Assembly (NCBI GenBank): GCA_049510975.1
Contig: JBEKYM010000014.1
Location: 1 to 64,000 of the forward strand
Length of the DNA: 64,000 bases
Source of the DNA: JAKACA01 sp049510975
GTDB lineage: Bacteria; Actinomycetota; Acidimicrobiia; Acidimicrobiales; Bog-793
Direction of reading: 5' to 3'
A program made the translations under genes and the position numbers. The notes under the pieces are model-generated. The model saw nothing but the letters and a program-made list of their open reading frames with translations. It was not told the DNA's origin and ran no database searches. Below are positions 36,234-43,910 of the stretch, one piece after another. Each line of letters opens with the position of its first letter. Position 1 is the first letter of the stretch.

Positions 36234-36971
36234 TCAGAGGACTCCGATGTCGGCGAGCACCTGCTCGGCGTCCCCGACGACGCCAGTCATGAAAGGCCCG
36301 AACTCCGCGTAGACCGCCGAGCCCTCGTCGAAGCGCATCCGGTAGACGCAGTCCTTCAAGTCGTCGATGTGGGCGCCGAACAGCGTGACGGCCCACTCGA
36401 AGTCGTCGAGGCCGGTCGACCCGGTGACGAGTTGCAGCACTCGGCCGCGGAACTCGCGGCCGACGGCGCCGTGGGAGTGCATCAGCTTCAGCCGGTCGTC
36501 GTAAGGGAGGGTGTACCAGTTGTCGGCGCCGGGGAAACGGCGCTTTGACATGGGGTAGAAGCAGAACGCCGGCATGCCCTCGGGCGGCAATACCGGGTAG
36601 AGCCTTGCCTGCTTCATCTCTTCCGGCACACCCTCGGCGTACTCGGAGATCTCCGTCAGCGACACGTACGAGTCGGTGATCTCCAGACCTGCGGCGCTCA
36701 GGCCGGTCTGCAACTTCCGCAGGACGTTGAGGTCCGGGCCGAGACCGAGCACGCACAGATCGGCCTTGTGGCCGATCATCGCAGCGGTGACCACCTGGTG
36801 GTCGCTCTTGCGGGCCTCCTCGATGGTGTCGAGCACGCTGGTGGCCTGTGAGCGACCGCCGCCCTGACCGCCATGCTCTGCCGCAGCGCCGGCGGGAACC
36901 CGGCAGAAGAGGTGGACGACGTTCCAGCCGACGGTCGGTGTCATCGGGACGCGGTCCTGGGGGGAGTTCAC
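36234..36971 (-). CDS. hemQ: Coproheme decarboxylase (HemQ/ChdC)
   Basis: HemQ converts coproheme III to heme b, the last step of the pathway used by actinobacteria and firmicutes. The 245-residue protein shows the family core: a YPMSKRR segment holding the catalytic-Tyr region, NWYTLPYDDRLKLMHSHGAVGR with the proximal heme-ligand His region, and the C-terminal GLDDFEWAVTLF. A Gly/Gln-rich insertion lies near residues 28-42. GTG 36971. It is divergent from the L,D-transpeptidase and sits just upstream of larE on the same strand. Confidence 0.93.
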   Translation of the reverse strand: MNSPQDRVPMTPTVGWNVVHLFCRVPAGAAAEHGGQGGGRSQATSVLDTIEEARKSDHQVVTAAMIGHKADLCVLGLGPDLNVLRKLQTGLSAAGLEITDSYVSLTEISEYAEGVPEEMKQARLYPVLPPEGMPAFCFYPMSKRRFPGADNWYTLPYDDRLKLMHSHGAVGREFRGRVLQLVTGSTGLDDFEWAVTLFGAHIDDLKDCVYRMRFDEGSAVYAEFGPFMTGVVGDAEQVLADIGVL

Positions 36972-37037
36972 GGGGCTCAGTCTAGGGAGACGGCTCTGCA
37001 GCCATCCTCCGACACCACAATTCGAGGGCTCGCAGAT

Positions 37038-37955
37038 ATGGTCGGACCGATGGGCCAGAGAGTGCCGGGCCGCCCCGCCGAGCGGGTCGTCGCCACGTCA
37101 CGACCGTCTCGTGCACTGACTCGGCCCTCCTTGGGCCGCCGGCGTCGGCTTCTCGCCTCGCTTGCGCTCACGACCGTCTCGATCCTCGCCGGGCTCGGGA
37201 TCGTGGCCGACACCGCGAGCGCTTCGAGCGCCAACGTGCATCGCACGGGGAGGCCCTCCCCGAGCGCACCGAGCACCGAACTGCATGGCACCCGGGCGCT
37301 CGGGAGCGGCCCTCCGGGCGGCGGCTGCCCGGCCAATCTGGCCGACGAGCTCCGCTCGACCGGCTCGGCCGAGCAGCTCGTCACGGTCAACACCTCGACG
37401 TACGCGACGTCCTACGGGCTGCTCACGATCTGGCTCAAGCAAGGCGCCTGCTGGGACCGCGTCGCCGGCCCCGATCCGGCCAGGTTGGGAGTCAACGGCA
37501 TCTCGGATCACAAGGTGGAGGGAGACGGCACGACGCCGTCGGGAAGTTACGGCATCGGTCCGGTCATGTACGGGAACGGCGCCAACCCCGGGGTGCACTA
37601 CCCGTACCGCTCCCTCGTGTGCGGCGACTGGTGGGACGAGGACCCCACGTCCCGCTGGTACAACGAATTCATGCAGATTCCCTGCGGTTCGTACCCCGCC
37701 TGGACGGGAGGCGACTCCGAGGCGCTCTGGACCGAGACGACCGCCTATGAGAGCTTCGCCGTCATCGACTACAACACCGATCCGGTCGTTGCCTACCGAG
37801 GATCGGCGATCTTCCTGCACGACGGCATCGCCGCGCCCACGACCGGTTGTGTGACCCTTGCTCCCGCCGAGCTCGACCAGGTCCTCGACTGGCTCGTCCC
37901 CAAGGACGATCCTCGCATCGTGATCGGGACGGACGCCGAGATACGGGGTTTCTGA
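37038..37955 (+). CDS. Secreted L,D-transpeptidase (YkuD-like)
   Basis: A 305-residue exported protein. ATG 37038 follows GAGGG at about nine bases; ATG 37050 is an alternative. An Arg-rich stretch and hydrophobic core (RRRRLLASLALTTVSILAG, ~35-55) end in an Ala/Ser-rich signal-peptidase-like site. The C-terminal half is a YkuD-type domain with His261 (FLHDG) and Cys271 (TTGCVTLAP), matching the HxnTxGC catalytic pattern. The family forms 3-3 peptidoglycan cross-links or anchors proteins to the wall. Four extra Cys in the mature part may form disulfides. Divergent from hemQ. Confidence 0.85.
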   Translation: MVGPMGQRVPGRPAERVVATSRPSRALTRPSLGRRRRLLASLALTTVSILAGLGIVADTASASSANVHRTGRPSPSAPSTELHGTRALGSGPPGGGCPANLADELRSTGSAEQLVTVNTSTYATSYGLLTIWLKQGACWDRVAGPDPARLGVNGISDHKVEGDGTTPSGSYGIGPVMYGNGANPGVHYPYRSLVCGDWWDEDPTSRWYNEFMQIPCGSYPAWTGGDSEALWTETTAYESFAVIDYNTDPVVAYRGSAIFLHDGIAAPTTGCVTLAPAELDQVLDWLVPKDDPRIVIGTDAEIRGF

Positions 37956-37974
37956 GGCGAAGCAGCCCAGACGC

Positions 37975-38006
37975 GACACGAGGGACGCCGGAGCGCCCCT
38001 CGTGTC
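37975..38006. terminator. Bidirectional hairpin between ldt and groEL
   Basis: GACACGAGGG at 37975-37984 pairs perfectly with CCCTCGTGTC at 37997-38006 around a 12-base loop that can itself pair in part. It lies between the convergent transpeptidase and groEL stops. No long T-run follows on either strand, as is common in GC-rich actinobacteria. Confidence 0.7.
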
Positions 38007-38035
38007 TCAATTCCGCTGAGCGGGACTGATCGGAC

Positions 38036-39658
38036 TTAGAAGTCCTCCATCCCACCGCCGCCCGGCATGGCCGGTGCGGCGTCCTCGGGCTTGTCCACGA
38101 TGACCACTTCGGTCGTGAGGAACAGCGCCGCGATCGAAGCTGCGTTCTGCAGCGCCGAGCGGGTGACCTTGGCGGCGTCGATGACGCCGGCCTTGAACAG
38201 GTCCTCGTACTCGCCGGTGGCGGCGTTGAGGCCGTGCCCGTGCTTGAGGCCCTTCACCTTCTCGACGACGACCCCACCCTCGAGGCCAGCGTTGACGGCG
38301 ATCTGCTTGATCGGCTCCTCGACCGCCCGTGCGATGATGCGCGCACCTGTGGCCTCGTCACCTTCGAGCTTCTCGGCCCGCTCCAGGATCGCCTGCTGCG
38401 AACGCAGCAGTGCAACGCCACCGCCGGGCACGACGCCCTCTTCGATGGCAGCCTTGGTCGTGGAGACAGCGTCCTCGATGCGGTGCTTCTTCTCCTTGAG
38501 CTCGACCTCGGTTGCCGCGCCGACCTTGATGACGGCGACGCCACCGGACAGCTTGGCGAGGCGCTCCTGCAGCTTCTCCCGGTCGTAGTCCGAGTCGGTG
38601 TTGTCGATCTCGGTCTTGATCTGGTTGATGCGGCCCTTGATGTCCGACTCTTCGCCGACACCCTCGACAATGGTCGTCTCGTCCTTCGTGATGACGATCT
38701 TGCGAGCGCGCCCGAGCAGGTCGAGCGTGACGTTCTCCAGCTTGAGGCCGACCTCGTCGGTCACGACCTGGCCGCCCGTCAGGATGGCGATGTCCTGCAG
38801 CATGGCCTTGCGGCGCTCACCGAAGCCAGGGGCTTTCACCGCAGCGCTCTTGAAAGTGCCGCGGATCTTGTTGACGACGAGGGTGGCAAGAGCCTCTCCC
38901 TCGACGTCCTCGGCGAGGATGACGAGCGGCTTGCCGGTCTGCATGACCTTCTCGAGCACCGGGAGCATGTCGCGCACGGCGGAGATCTTCGAGCCGACGA
39001 TGAGCAGGTAGGGGTCCTCGAGGGACGCCTCCATGCGCTCGGGGTCGGTGACGAAGTAGGGGGAGATGTAGCCCTTGTCGAAACGCATACCTTCGACGAG
39101 CTCCATGTCCATCCCGAAGGTCTGGCTCTCCTCGACGGTGATGACGCCGTCCTTGCCGACCTTGTCGATCGCCTCGGCGATCATCGAACCGATCTCGGTG
39201 TCGGCGGCCGAAATGCCGGCGACCTGGGCGATCTGGTCCTTCGAGTCGGTCTCTTTGGCGAGATCACGGATGGAAGCGACGGCGGTCTCGACGGCCGCTT
39301 CGATGCCCTTCTTGAGCGACATCGGGTTGGCGCCGGCGGCTACGTTGCGCAGGCCCTCACGGACCATGGCACCTGCCAGCACCGTGGCTGTCGTCGTGCC
39401 GTCACCGGCGACGTCGTCGGTCTTCTTGGCGACTTCCTTGACGAGCTCGGCACCGACCTTCTCCCAGGGGTCCTCGAGCTCGATCTCTTTGGCGATCGAC
39501 ACCCCATCATTGGTGATCGTCGGCGCGCCCCACTTCTTCTCGAGCACGACGTTGCGGCCCTTGGGGCCGAGTGTCACCTTGACGGCGTCGACCAGCTGGT
39601 TCATGCCCTTCTCGAGCGCACGGCGGGCCTGCTCGTCGAACGCGATCAGCTTCGGCAT
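38036..39658 (-). CDS. groEL: Chaperonin GroEL (60 kDa)
   Basis: A 540-residue group I chaperonin. ATG 39658 (MPKLIAFDEQARR) follows GGGAGGAAG on the minus strand; the frame is open upstream to 39964 but crosses the operators. The ATP-binding segment GDGTTTATVLAGAMV and the C-terminal MPGGGGMEDF, a short Gly/Met tail, are visible. No groES is adjacent, so this is a stand-alone groEL, as in actinobacteria with two copies. Two CIRCE operators lie directly upstream and indicate HrcA repression and heat-shock induction. Confidence 0.98.
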   Translation of the reverse strand: MPKLIAFDEQARRALEKGMNQLVDAVKVTLGPKGRNVVLEKKWGAPTITNDGVSIAKEIELEDPWEKVGAELVKEVAKKTDDVAGDGTTTATVLAGAMVREGLRNVAAGANPMSLKKGIEAAVETAVASIRDLAKETDSKDQIAQVAGISAADTEIGSMIAEAIDKVGKDGVITVEESQTFGMDMELVEGMRFDKGYISPYFVTDPERMEASLEDPYLLIVGSKISAVRDMLPVLEKVMQTGKPLVILAEDVEGEALATLVVNKIRGTFKSAAVKAPGFGERRKAMLQDIAILTGGQVVTDEVGLKLENVTLDLLGRARKIVITKDETTIVEGVGEESDIKGRINQIKTEIDNTDSDYDREKLQERLAKLSGGVAVIKVGAATEVELKEKKHRIEDAVSTTKAAIEEGVVPGGGVALLRSQQAILERAEKLEGDEATGARIIARAVEEPIKQIAVNAGLEGGVVVEKVKGLKHGHGLNAATGEYEDLFKAGVIDAAKVTRSALQNAASIAALFLTTEVVIVDKPEDAAPAMPGGGGMEDF

Positions 39659-39701
39659 CGTTGCTACTTCCTCCCTTTGTGCCCGGGTGTTCCCCCGAGC
39701 G

Positions 39702-39728
39702 TTAGCACTCTCATCGATCGAGTGCCAG
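39702..39728 (-). promoter_or_regulatory. CIRCE operator 1 (HrcA), groEL-proximal
   Basis: TTAGCACTC, nine bases, then GAGTGCCAG: the CIRCE consensus TTAGCACTC-N9-GAGTGCTAA with the left arm perfect and two mismatches in the right arm. It ends 44 bases from the groEL start codon. Confidence 0.92.
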
Positions 39729-39729
39729 A

Positions 39730-39756
39730 TTAGCACTCTCCATCGGCGAGTGCTAC
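39730..39756 (-). promoter_or_regulatory. CIRCE operator 2 (HrcA), distal
   Basis: TTAGCACTC, nine bases, then GAGTGCTAC: one mismatch in the right arm against the CIRCE consensus. The two operators are 28 bases apart start to start, about 2.7 helical turns, with one base between them. Confidence 0.93.
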
Positions 39757-39840
39757 CGCGTTCGGAGACGCAGCGAGCGCCTCGCCTGCCGTTCGGAGGC
39801 GGCCGCAGCTCACCGTCGAGGTGGACCGCCGGTCGGCAAC

Positions 39841-39906
39841 GCTTCGCTGATGGCCGGGGAAGGCTTCGCTGGCAGCCGGGGAAGGCTTCGCTGGCAGCCG
39901 GCGTTG
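39841..39906. repeat. 22-bp tandem repeat, three copies
   Basis: Three consecutive 22-bp units start GCTTCGCT at 39841, 39863 and 39885. Units 1 and 2 differ at two or three positions and unit 3 diverges at its end. They lie between the CIRCE operators and the MFS gene start at 39915, so they could sit in its leader. Confidence 0.8.
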
Positions 39907-39914
39907 CACAGCCC

Positions 39915-41147
39915 ATGGCCTCGTCGCCGCCGGGCTCTGCCCACATCTCGAGACGCCTCGTCACGCTGCTGGCCGTGTCGACGGGCGTGGCGGTGGCGAC
40001 GAACTACTACGCCCAGCCGCTGCTGGCCGCCATCGGGCACACGCTGCACCTGCACGGAGGCGAAGCCGGACTCGTCGTGACGGCATCCCAGCTCGGCTAC
40101 GTGGCCGGTCTCGTGCTGCTCGTGCCCCTCGGGGACCTGGTGGAGCGCCGAGGGCTCGTCGTGATCATGTCGTTGATCGCCGCCGGCGGGCTCGTCGGGG
40201 CCAGCTTGGCGCCAAACCTGGCCGTGCTCTTCCTGTTCGCGGCACTCGTCGGCGCCAACTCGGTCGTAGCCCAGATCCTCGTCGCCTTCGCCGCCACGCT
40301 GGCAGCAGACGACGAGCGGGGCAAGGTCGTCGGCTCGGTCATGAGCGGTCTGCTGCTCGGCATCCTGCTGGCCCGCACCGTCGCCGGCTATATCGCCGCC
40401 GCATCGTCCTGGCGGGTCGTCTTCCTGTGCGCCGCCGGCATGATGACGATCTTGGCGGCCGTGCTCTGGCGGAACCTCCCCCGCTACCGGGCTCAGCTCG
40501 ATCTCAGCTACCCGAAGGTGCTCGCCTCGGTCGTCGCCATCTTCGGTCGCGAGCCGGTTCTCCGCCGAAGGTCGCTCTACGGAGGGCTGTCGTTCGCCGT
40601 GTTCTCGATCCTGTGGACGAGCCTGTCGTTCCTACTCTCGGGCGCGCCGTACCACTACGGCTCCGGCACGATCGGCCTCTTCGGCCTCGTGGGCGCAGCA
40701 GGAGCGGTGATGGCGTCGGTGGCGGGGCGTTTCGCCGACGCCGGCAAACAGCAGGCCATGACGGTGGCGACGGCGCTGGCCATGACGGTGGCGTTCGTCC
40801 TGCTGCTCTGCGAACCGCATCACGTCGTCCTGCTGATCGTGGGGATCGTGATCCTCGACCTCGGCTGCCAAGGGATACACATCACGAACCAGAGCGAGAT
40901 CTACGCCCTTGCTGGCGAGGCGCGTAGCCGCGTCAACTCTGCCTACATGACCTGTTACTTCGTGGGGGGGACGCTCGGCTCGATCGGCTCGGCTGTCTGC
41001 TACGGCGCCTACGGCTGGGACGGCGTTGCCGCTCTCGGCACGTCCGTGGCGAGTCTCGCCTTCGTGCTGTCGCTCACCGACGGCCGTTTCCGCCGGCGCC
41101 AGGCCGTGCGGGCGATCGCTGCCGGGCCGGCCCCACAGCCCGTCTGA
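39915..41147 (+). CDS. MFS transporter (drug-efflux-like, 12 TM)
   Basis: A 410-residue membrane protein with about twelve hydrophobic segments. The loop after the second segment, GDLVERRGLVV, is the MFS motif A variant. The sequence from NYYAQPLLAAIG onward resembles the YnfM/AraJ-type efflux subgroup. ATG 39915 is chosen; the frame is open upstream through the groEL antisense strand. It is divergent from groEL with tandem repeats in the leader. The substrate is unknown. Confidence 0.88.
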   Translation: MASSPPGSAHISRRLVTLLAVSTGVAVATNYYAQPLLAAIGHTLHLHGGEAGLVVTASQLGYVAGLVLLVPLGDLVERRGLVVIMSLIAAGGLVGASLAPNLAVLFLFAALVGANSVVAQILVAFAATLAADDERGKVVGSVMSGLLLGILLARTVAGYIAAASSWRVVFLCAAGMMTILAAVLWRNLPRYRAQLDLSYPKVLASVVAIFGREPVLRRRSLYGGLSFAVFSILWTSLSFLLSGAPYHYGSGTIGLFGLVGAAGAVMASVAGRFADAGKQQAMTVATALAMTVAFVLLLCEPHHVVLLIVGIVILDLGCQGIHITNQSEIYALAGEARSRVNSAYMTCYFVGGTLGSIGSAVCYGAYGWDGVAALGTSVASLAFVLSLTDGRFRRRQAVRAIAAGPAPQPV

Positions 41148-41384
41148 CTCGATCTGAGCCAGTCGTGCCCTACGGTGCGGCCACGCCTTGGCTCGGCCGG
41201 CGACCGCCGGCGGGTGGCAGGACGTGAACCTTGTGCACAAAGTGACCGGACAAGGGGGTGTGCGGTCACTCTGTGCACACGGTTCGGCCGGCGGGCCGCC
41301 GGGCCGCCAGCGACCGCCGGCACGATGGAGCCGCGTCGGACACGGCGTCAGCCGCCGGCGACCGCCGGCACGATGGACACGGCC
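41148..41384. other. Repeat-rich gap between MFS gene and thiS-like gene
   Basis: A 237-base convergent gap made largely of repeats: a near-perfect 23-bp inverted repeat (41226-41285) and copies of the thiS 3' end. The motif CGACCGCCGG occurs at 41201, 41311, 41359 and 41396. No ORF is supported. Confidence 0.8.
41226..41285. repeat. Near-perfect 23-bp inverted repeat, 14-base loop
   Basis: The arms at 41226-41248 and 41263-41285 are reverse complements with only two mismatches. Each arm contains its own palindrome (TTGTGCACAA at 41231-41240 and TGTGCACA at 41272-41279), so DNA could form either one long hairpin or two small ones. It lies between two convergent stops. It could be a terminator, a protein-binding site or a small repeat element; no T-run follows. 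Confidence 0.85.
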
Positions 41385-41417
41385 TCAGCCGCCGGCGACC
41401 GCCGGCACGATGGACAC
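41349..41417. repeat. 37-bp-period duplication of the thiS 3' end
   Basis: A 32-base block at 41349-41380 is identical to 41386-41417, which on the minus strand encodes the last residues and stop of the thiS-like gene (VSIVPAVAGG). The period is 37 bases. A shorter copy lies at about 41311-41329. Thus the carrier tail is copied twice beyond its own stop. Confidence 0.9.
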
Positions 41418-41669
41418 CGTCTGGCCTTCGGCCACGAGCGTTCCGAGGCCGTCGAGGAAGCGGACGTCCTCGTCGGCGACGAACAAGTTGACGAAACGCC
41501 GCATCGACCCGTCCTCGTTCAGCAACCGCTCCTGCAGCCCCGGGTGAACCGACTCGAGCGAGACGATGACCTCCCGCACGGTGCCGGCGGGCACGGCGAC
41601 CTCGCGCTCGCCGCCGGTGAGCGGTCGCAGCTGGGCCGGGACGCGGACGATCACACCGGCGGCGCTCAT
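41385..41669 (-). CDS. ThiS/MoaD-family sulfur-carrier protein
   Basis: A 94-residue beta-grasp protein ending in Gly-Gly (VPAVAGG), the site that is adenylated and turned into a thiocarboxylate in sulfur carriers. The middle shows the MoaD/ThiS pattern (VREVIVSLESVHPGLQERLL, RRFVNLFVADEDVRFLDGL). ATG 41669 overlaps the stop of the upstream threonine-synthase-like gene (ATGA). This pairing resembles CysO with the PLP enzyme CysM in mycobacteria. No activating E1-like enzyme or Mec protease is in the window. Its sulfur acceptor is unknown. Confidence 0.88.
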   Translation of the reverse strand: MSAAGVIVRVPAQLRPLTGGEREVAVPAGTVREVIVSLESVHPGLQERLLNEDGSMRRFVNLFVADEDVRFLDGLGTLVAEGQTVSIVPAVAGG

Positions 41670-42916
41670 ACGAGAACCTCCGTGCGCACCTGGCGGTCGA
41701 GCGACCAGGCGACCTCTTCGACGTTCGCCCCGATGGGCTCGTCGAGCAGCACCCGGTCGGTGAGGGCCTCCACGGTCTTGAGGCCGCTGCCGGTCACGTA
41801 GGCGACGACGCGCTCGTCCGGACGGATCGTTCCCTCCCTCGCCAGCTTGGCGAGCGTGGCAATGGTCACGCCGCCGGCCGTCTCGGCGAAGATGCCCTCC
41901 GTGCGAGCCAGCAGGCGGATGCCCTCGACGATCTCGTCGTCGTTGACCGATCCGATGGCGCCGCCCGAGCGGCGTACGAGATCGAGGGCGTAGAAGCCGT
42001 CGGCCGGGTTGCCGATGGCGAGCGACTTGGCGATCGTCGCCGGCTTCACGGGCAAGATGTCGTCAGTGCCGGTGGCAAAGGCGCGGGCCACCGGCGAGCA
42101 CCCCTCCGCCTGGGCGCCGGAGATGCGCACGTCGTGCGGCTCCACGAGCCCAGTCTCGACGAGCTGTAAGAAACCCTTGCCGATCTTGGTGAGCTGCGAA
42201 CCGGACGCGATCGGCACGACGACGTGATCGGGCAGTTGCCAGCCCAGCTGCTCGGCGACCTCGAAACCGAGGGTCTTGGAACCCTCGGCATAGTACGGGC
42301 GGAGGTTGACGTTGACGAAGGCCCAATCCGGGTACTCGCCGGCAAGCTCACCGCACAGCCGGTTGACGTCGTCGTAGTTGCCGTCGATGCGCAGCAAGCG
42401 CCCACCGAACACGGCAGTCGTGAGCACCTTGACGGCTTCGAGATCATGGGGGATGAGGACGACGGACTCCATGCCGAGGCGTGCTGCATGGGCGGCGACG
42501 GAATTCGCCAGGTTGCCGGTGGAAGCACATGCCGCCACCCGAAAGCCCAGCTCCCGCGCCTTGGTGAGGGCGACGGAGACGACTCGGTCCTTGAAGGATC
42601 CGGTCGGGTTTCTCGTGTCGTCCTTCAGGTAGAGCTCGCCGAGGCCGAGCTCGGCCGCGAGCCGATCTGCCTTGACGAGCGGCGTGAAGCCGGCGCCGAG
42701 ACCGGGTGGCGACACGGTGTCGACGGGAAGGTAATCGGCGTAGCGCCAGAGGTTGCGGGGACCGCTCTCGATGCGCTCGCGACTCGAGACGGCCGCGATG
42801 GCGTCGAGGTCGTAGGTGACTTCGAGCGGCCCGAAGCACCACTCGCAGGCATGCAGTGCCTCTGCCGGGTACGAGCGCGCGCACTCACGACACGTGAGAC
42901 CAAGGACGAAACTCAC
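41666..42916 (-). CDS. thrC: Threonine-synthase-like PLP enzyme
   Basis: A 416-residue fold-type II PLP enzyme. GTG 42916 is chosen, with GGAGG five bases upstream on the minus strand; the open frame to 43003 has no such site. The N-terminus is a zinc-ribbon-like segment with Cys9, Cys12, Cys24 and Cys27. The PLP lysine is Lys109 (NPTGSFKDR). ACASTGNLANSVAAHAA and the C-terminal EGIFAETAGGVT fit threonine synthase. The usual reaction is O-phosphohomoserine to threonine. Coupling to a sulfur carrier raises the option that it uses carrier-bound sulfide on a homoserine or serine ester instead; this is inference. Confidence 0.88.
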   Translation of the reverse strand: MSFVLGLTCRECARSYPAEALHACEWCFGPLEVTYDLDAIAAVSSRERIESGPRNLWRYADYLPVDTVSPPGLGAGFTPLVKADRLAAELGLGELYLKDDTRNPTGSFKDRVVSVALTKARELGFRVAACASTGNLANSVAAHAARLGMESVVLIPHDLEAVKVLTTAVFGGRLLRIDGNYDDVNRLCGELAGEYPDWAFVNVNLRPYYAEGSKTLGFEVAEQLGWQLPDHVVVPIASGSQLTKIGKGFLQLVETGLVEPHDVRISGAQAEGCSPVARAFATGTDDILPVKPATIAKSLAIGNPADGFYALDLVRRSGGAIGSVNDDEIVEGIRLLARTEGIFAETAGGVTIATLAKLAREGTIRPDERVVAYVTGSGLKTVEALTDRVLLDEPIGANVEEVAWSLDRQVRTEVLV

Positions 42917-43124
42917 AACTGCCTCCTCATCGGTCGGGCATTGGCACCTGGTCCGACCGCGGACGTCCTCGTCCGGGTTCGAAACTGGTTGCCGCGACGT
43001 CAACGGGCCCGTCCCTCAGTCGCTCTGGATGATCCCGCCAGTGTAGGCGGGCGGGAGCGAGCGCTGCCACCCGGGTCGTGAGCTGGTCCGCACGAGCCGG
43101 GAACGCCCTAACGTGGCGGGCGCT

Positions 43125-43910
43125 ATGGCCGTACTCGACACCGCTGTGCCCGTCGTTCCCTCCATCGCCACGTATGACCACGGCGAGTGGGAGACCTCCG
43201 CCCTCGTCCAGGCGAAGGGAAGCTCACGCATCGTCGTGTGCATCCCCGCCCGCGACGAGGCGCGGACGATCGGCGCCATCGTGTCGTGCATCCACGACCG
43301 CCTGCTCGAGCCCGTCGGGCTCGTCGACGAGATCCTCGTCGTCGATGATGGTTCCCGCGACGGCACTGCCCTCGAGGCGCATCGTCATGGCGCTGTCGTC
43401 GTGAACGGGCCCGGCCTTGGCAAGGGCGAGGCGATGCGGGCGGCGCGAGGGCGAGGCGATTTCGTCGTCTACTTGGACGGCGACGTCGAGAACTTTGCTG
43501 CCCACTTCGTCACCGGCCTGCTCGGCCCGCTCTTGGGCAGCGCGGACACCGTGATGGTGAAAGGTTCCTACACACGACCGCTGGGCGAGCATCCGACGGG
43601 AGGCGGCCGCGTCACCGAGCTCGTGGCAAAGCCCTTGATCTCACTGCTGTTCCCCGATCTCGCCGGCGTCGAGCAGCCGCTCGCGGGCGAGACGGCGCTT
43701 CGCGCCGAGGTGCTGGACGAGGTGGACCTCGCCGGCGGATACGGCGTCGAGATGGGCTTGCTCATCGATGTGGCCCGGCACTGGGGCACCGGGGCCATCG
43801 CCCAGGTCAACCTCGGTGAACGGCGTCACCGCAACCGTCCCCTTGCCGAGCTCGGGCCACAAGCCCGCCAAGTCATCGGGACGGCACTCGCCCGGGCTGC
43901 ACTGGGGTGA
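43125..43910 (+). CDS. gpgS: Glucosyl-3-phosphoglycerate synthase-like GT
   Basis: A 261-residue retaining GT81-type glycosyltransferase. The family makes glucosyl-3-phosphoglycerate from an NDP-glucose, the first step to glucosylglycerate or methylglucose polysaccharides. VVDDGSRDGTALEA and the metal-binding YLDGDVEN are visible, followed by VKGSYTRP. ATG 43125 is used; GTG 43113 adds four residues. Its stop overlaps the otsA start (GTGA), so two osmolyte glycosyltransferases are coupled. No phosphatase gpgP is adjacent. Confidence 0.88.
   Translation: MAVLDTAVPVVPSIATYDHGEWETSALVQAKGSSRIVVCIPARDEARTIGAIVSCIHDRLLEPVGLVDEILVVDDGSRDGTALEAHRHGAVVVNGPGLGKGEAMRAARGRGDFVVYLDGDVENFAAHFVTGLLGPLLGSADTVMVKGSYTRPLGEHPTGGGRVTELVAKPLISLLFPDLAGVEQPLAGETALRAEVLDEVDLAGGYGVEMGLLIDVARHWGTGAIAQVNLGERRHRNRPLAELGPQARQVIGTALARAALG

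Noticed and set aside
38234..39733. Long plus-strand frame of 499 codons opposite groEL
   Set aside because: It is the antisense shadow of groEL and crosses the CIRCE operators; the product is low-complexity Leu/Asp/His-rich without domains.
42971..42990. GGTTCGAAAC resembling a tRNA T-arm between thrC and gpgS
   Set aside because: The flanking bases do not form a T-stem and no acceptor or anticodon arm is present.
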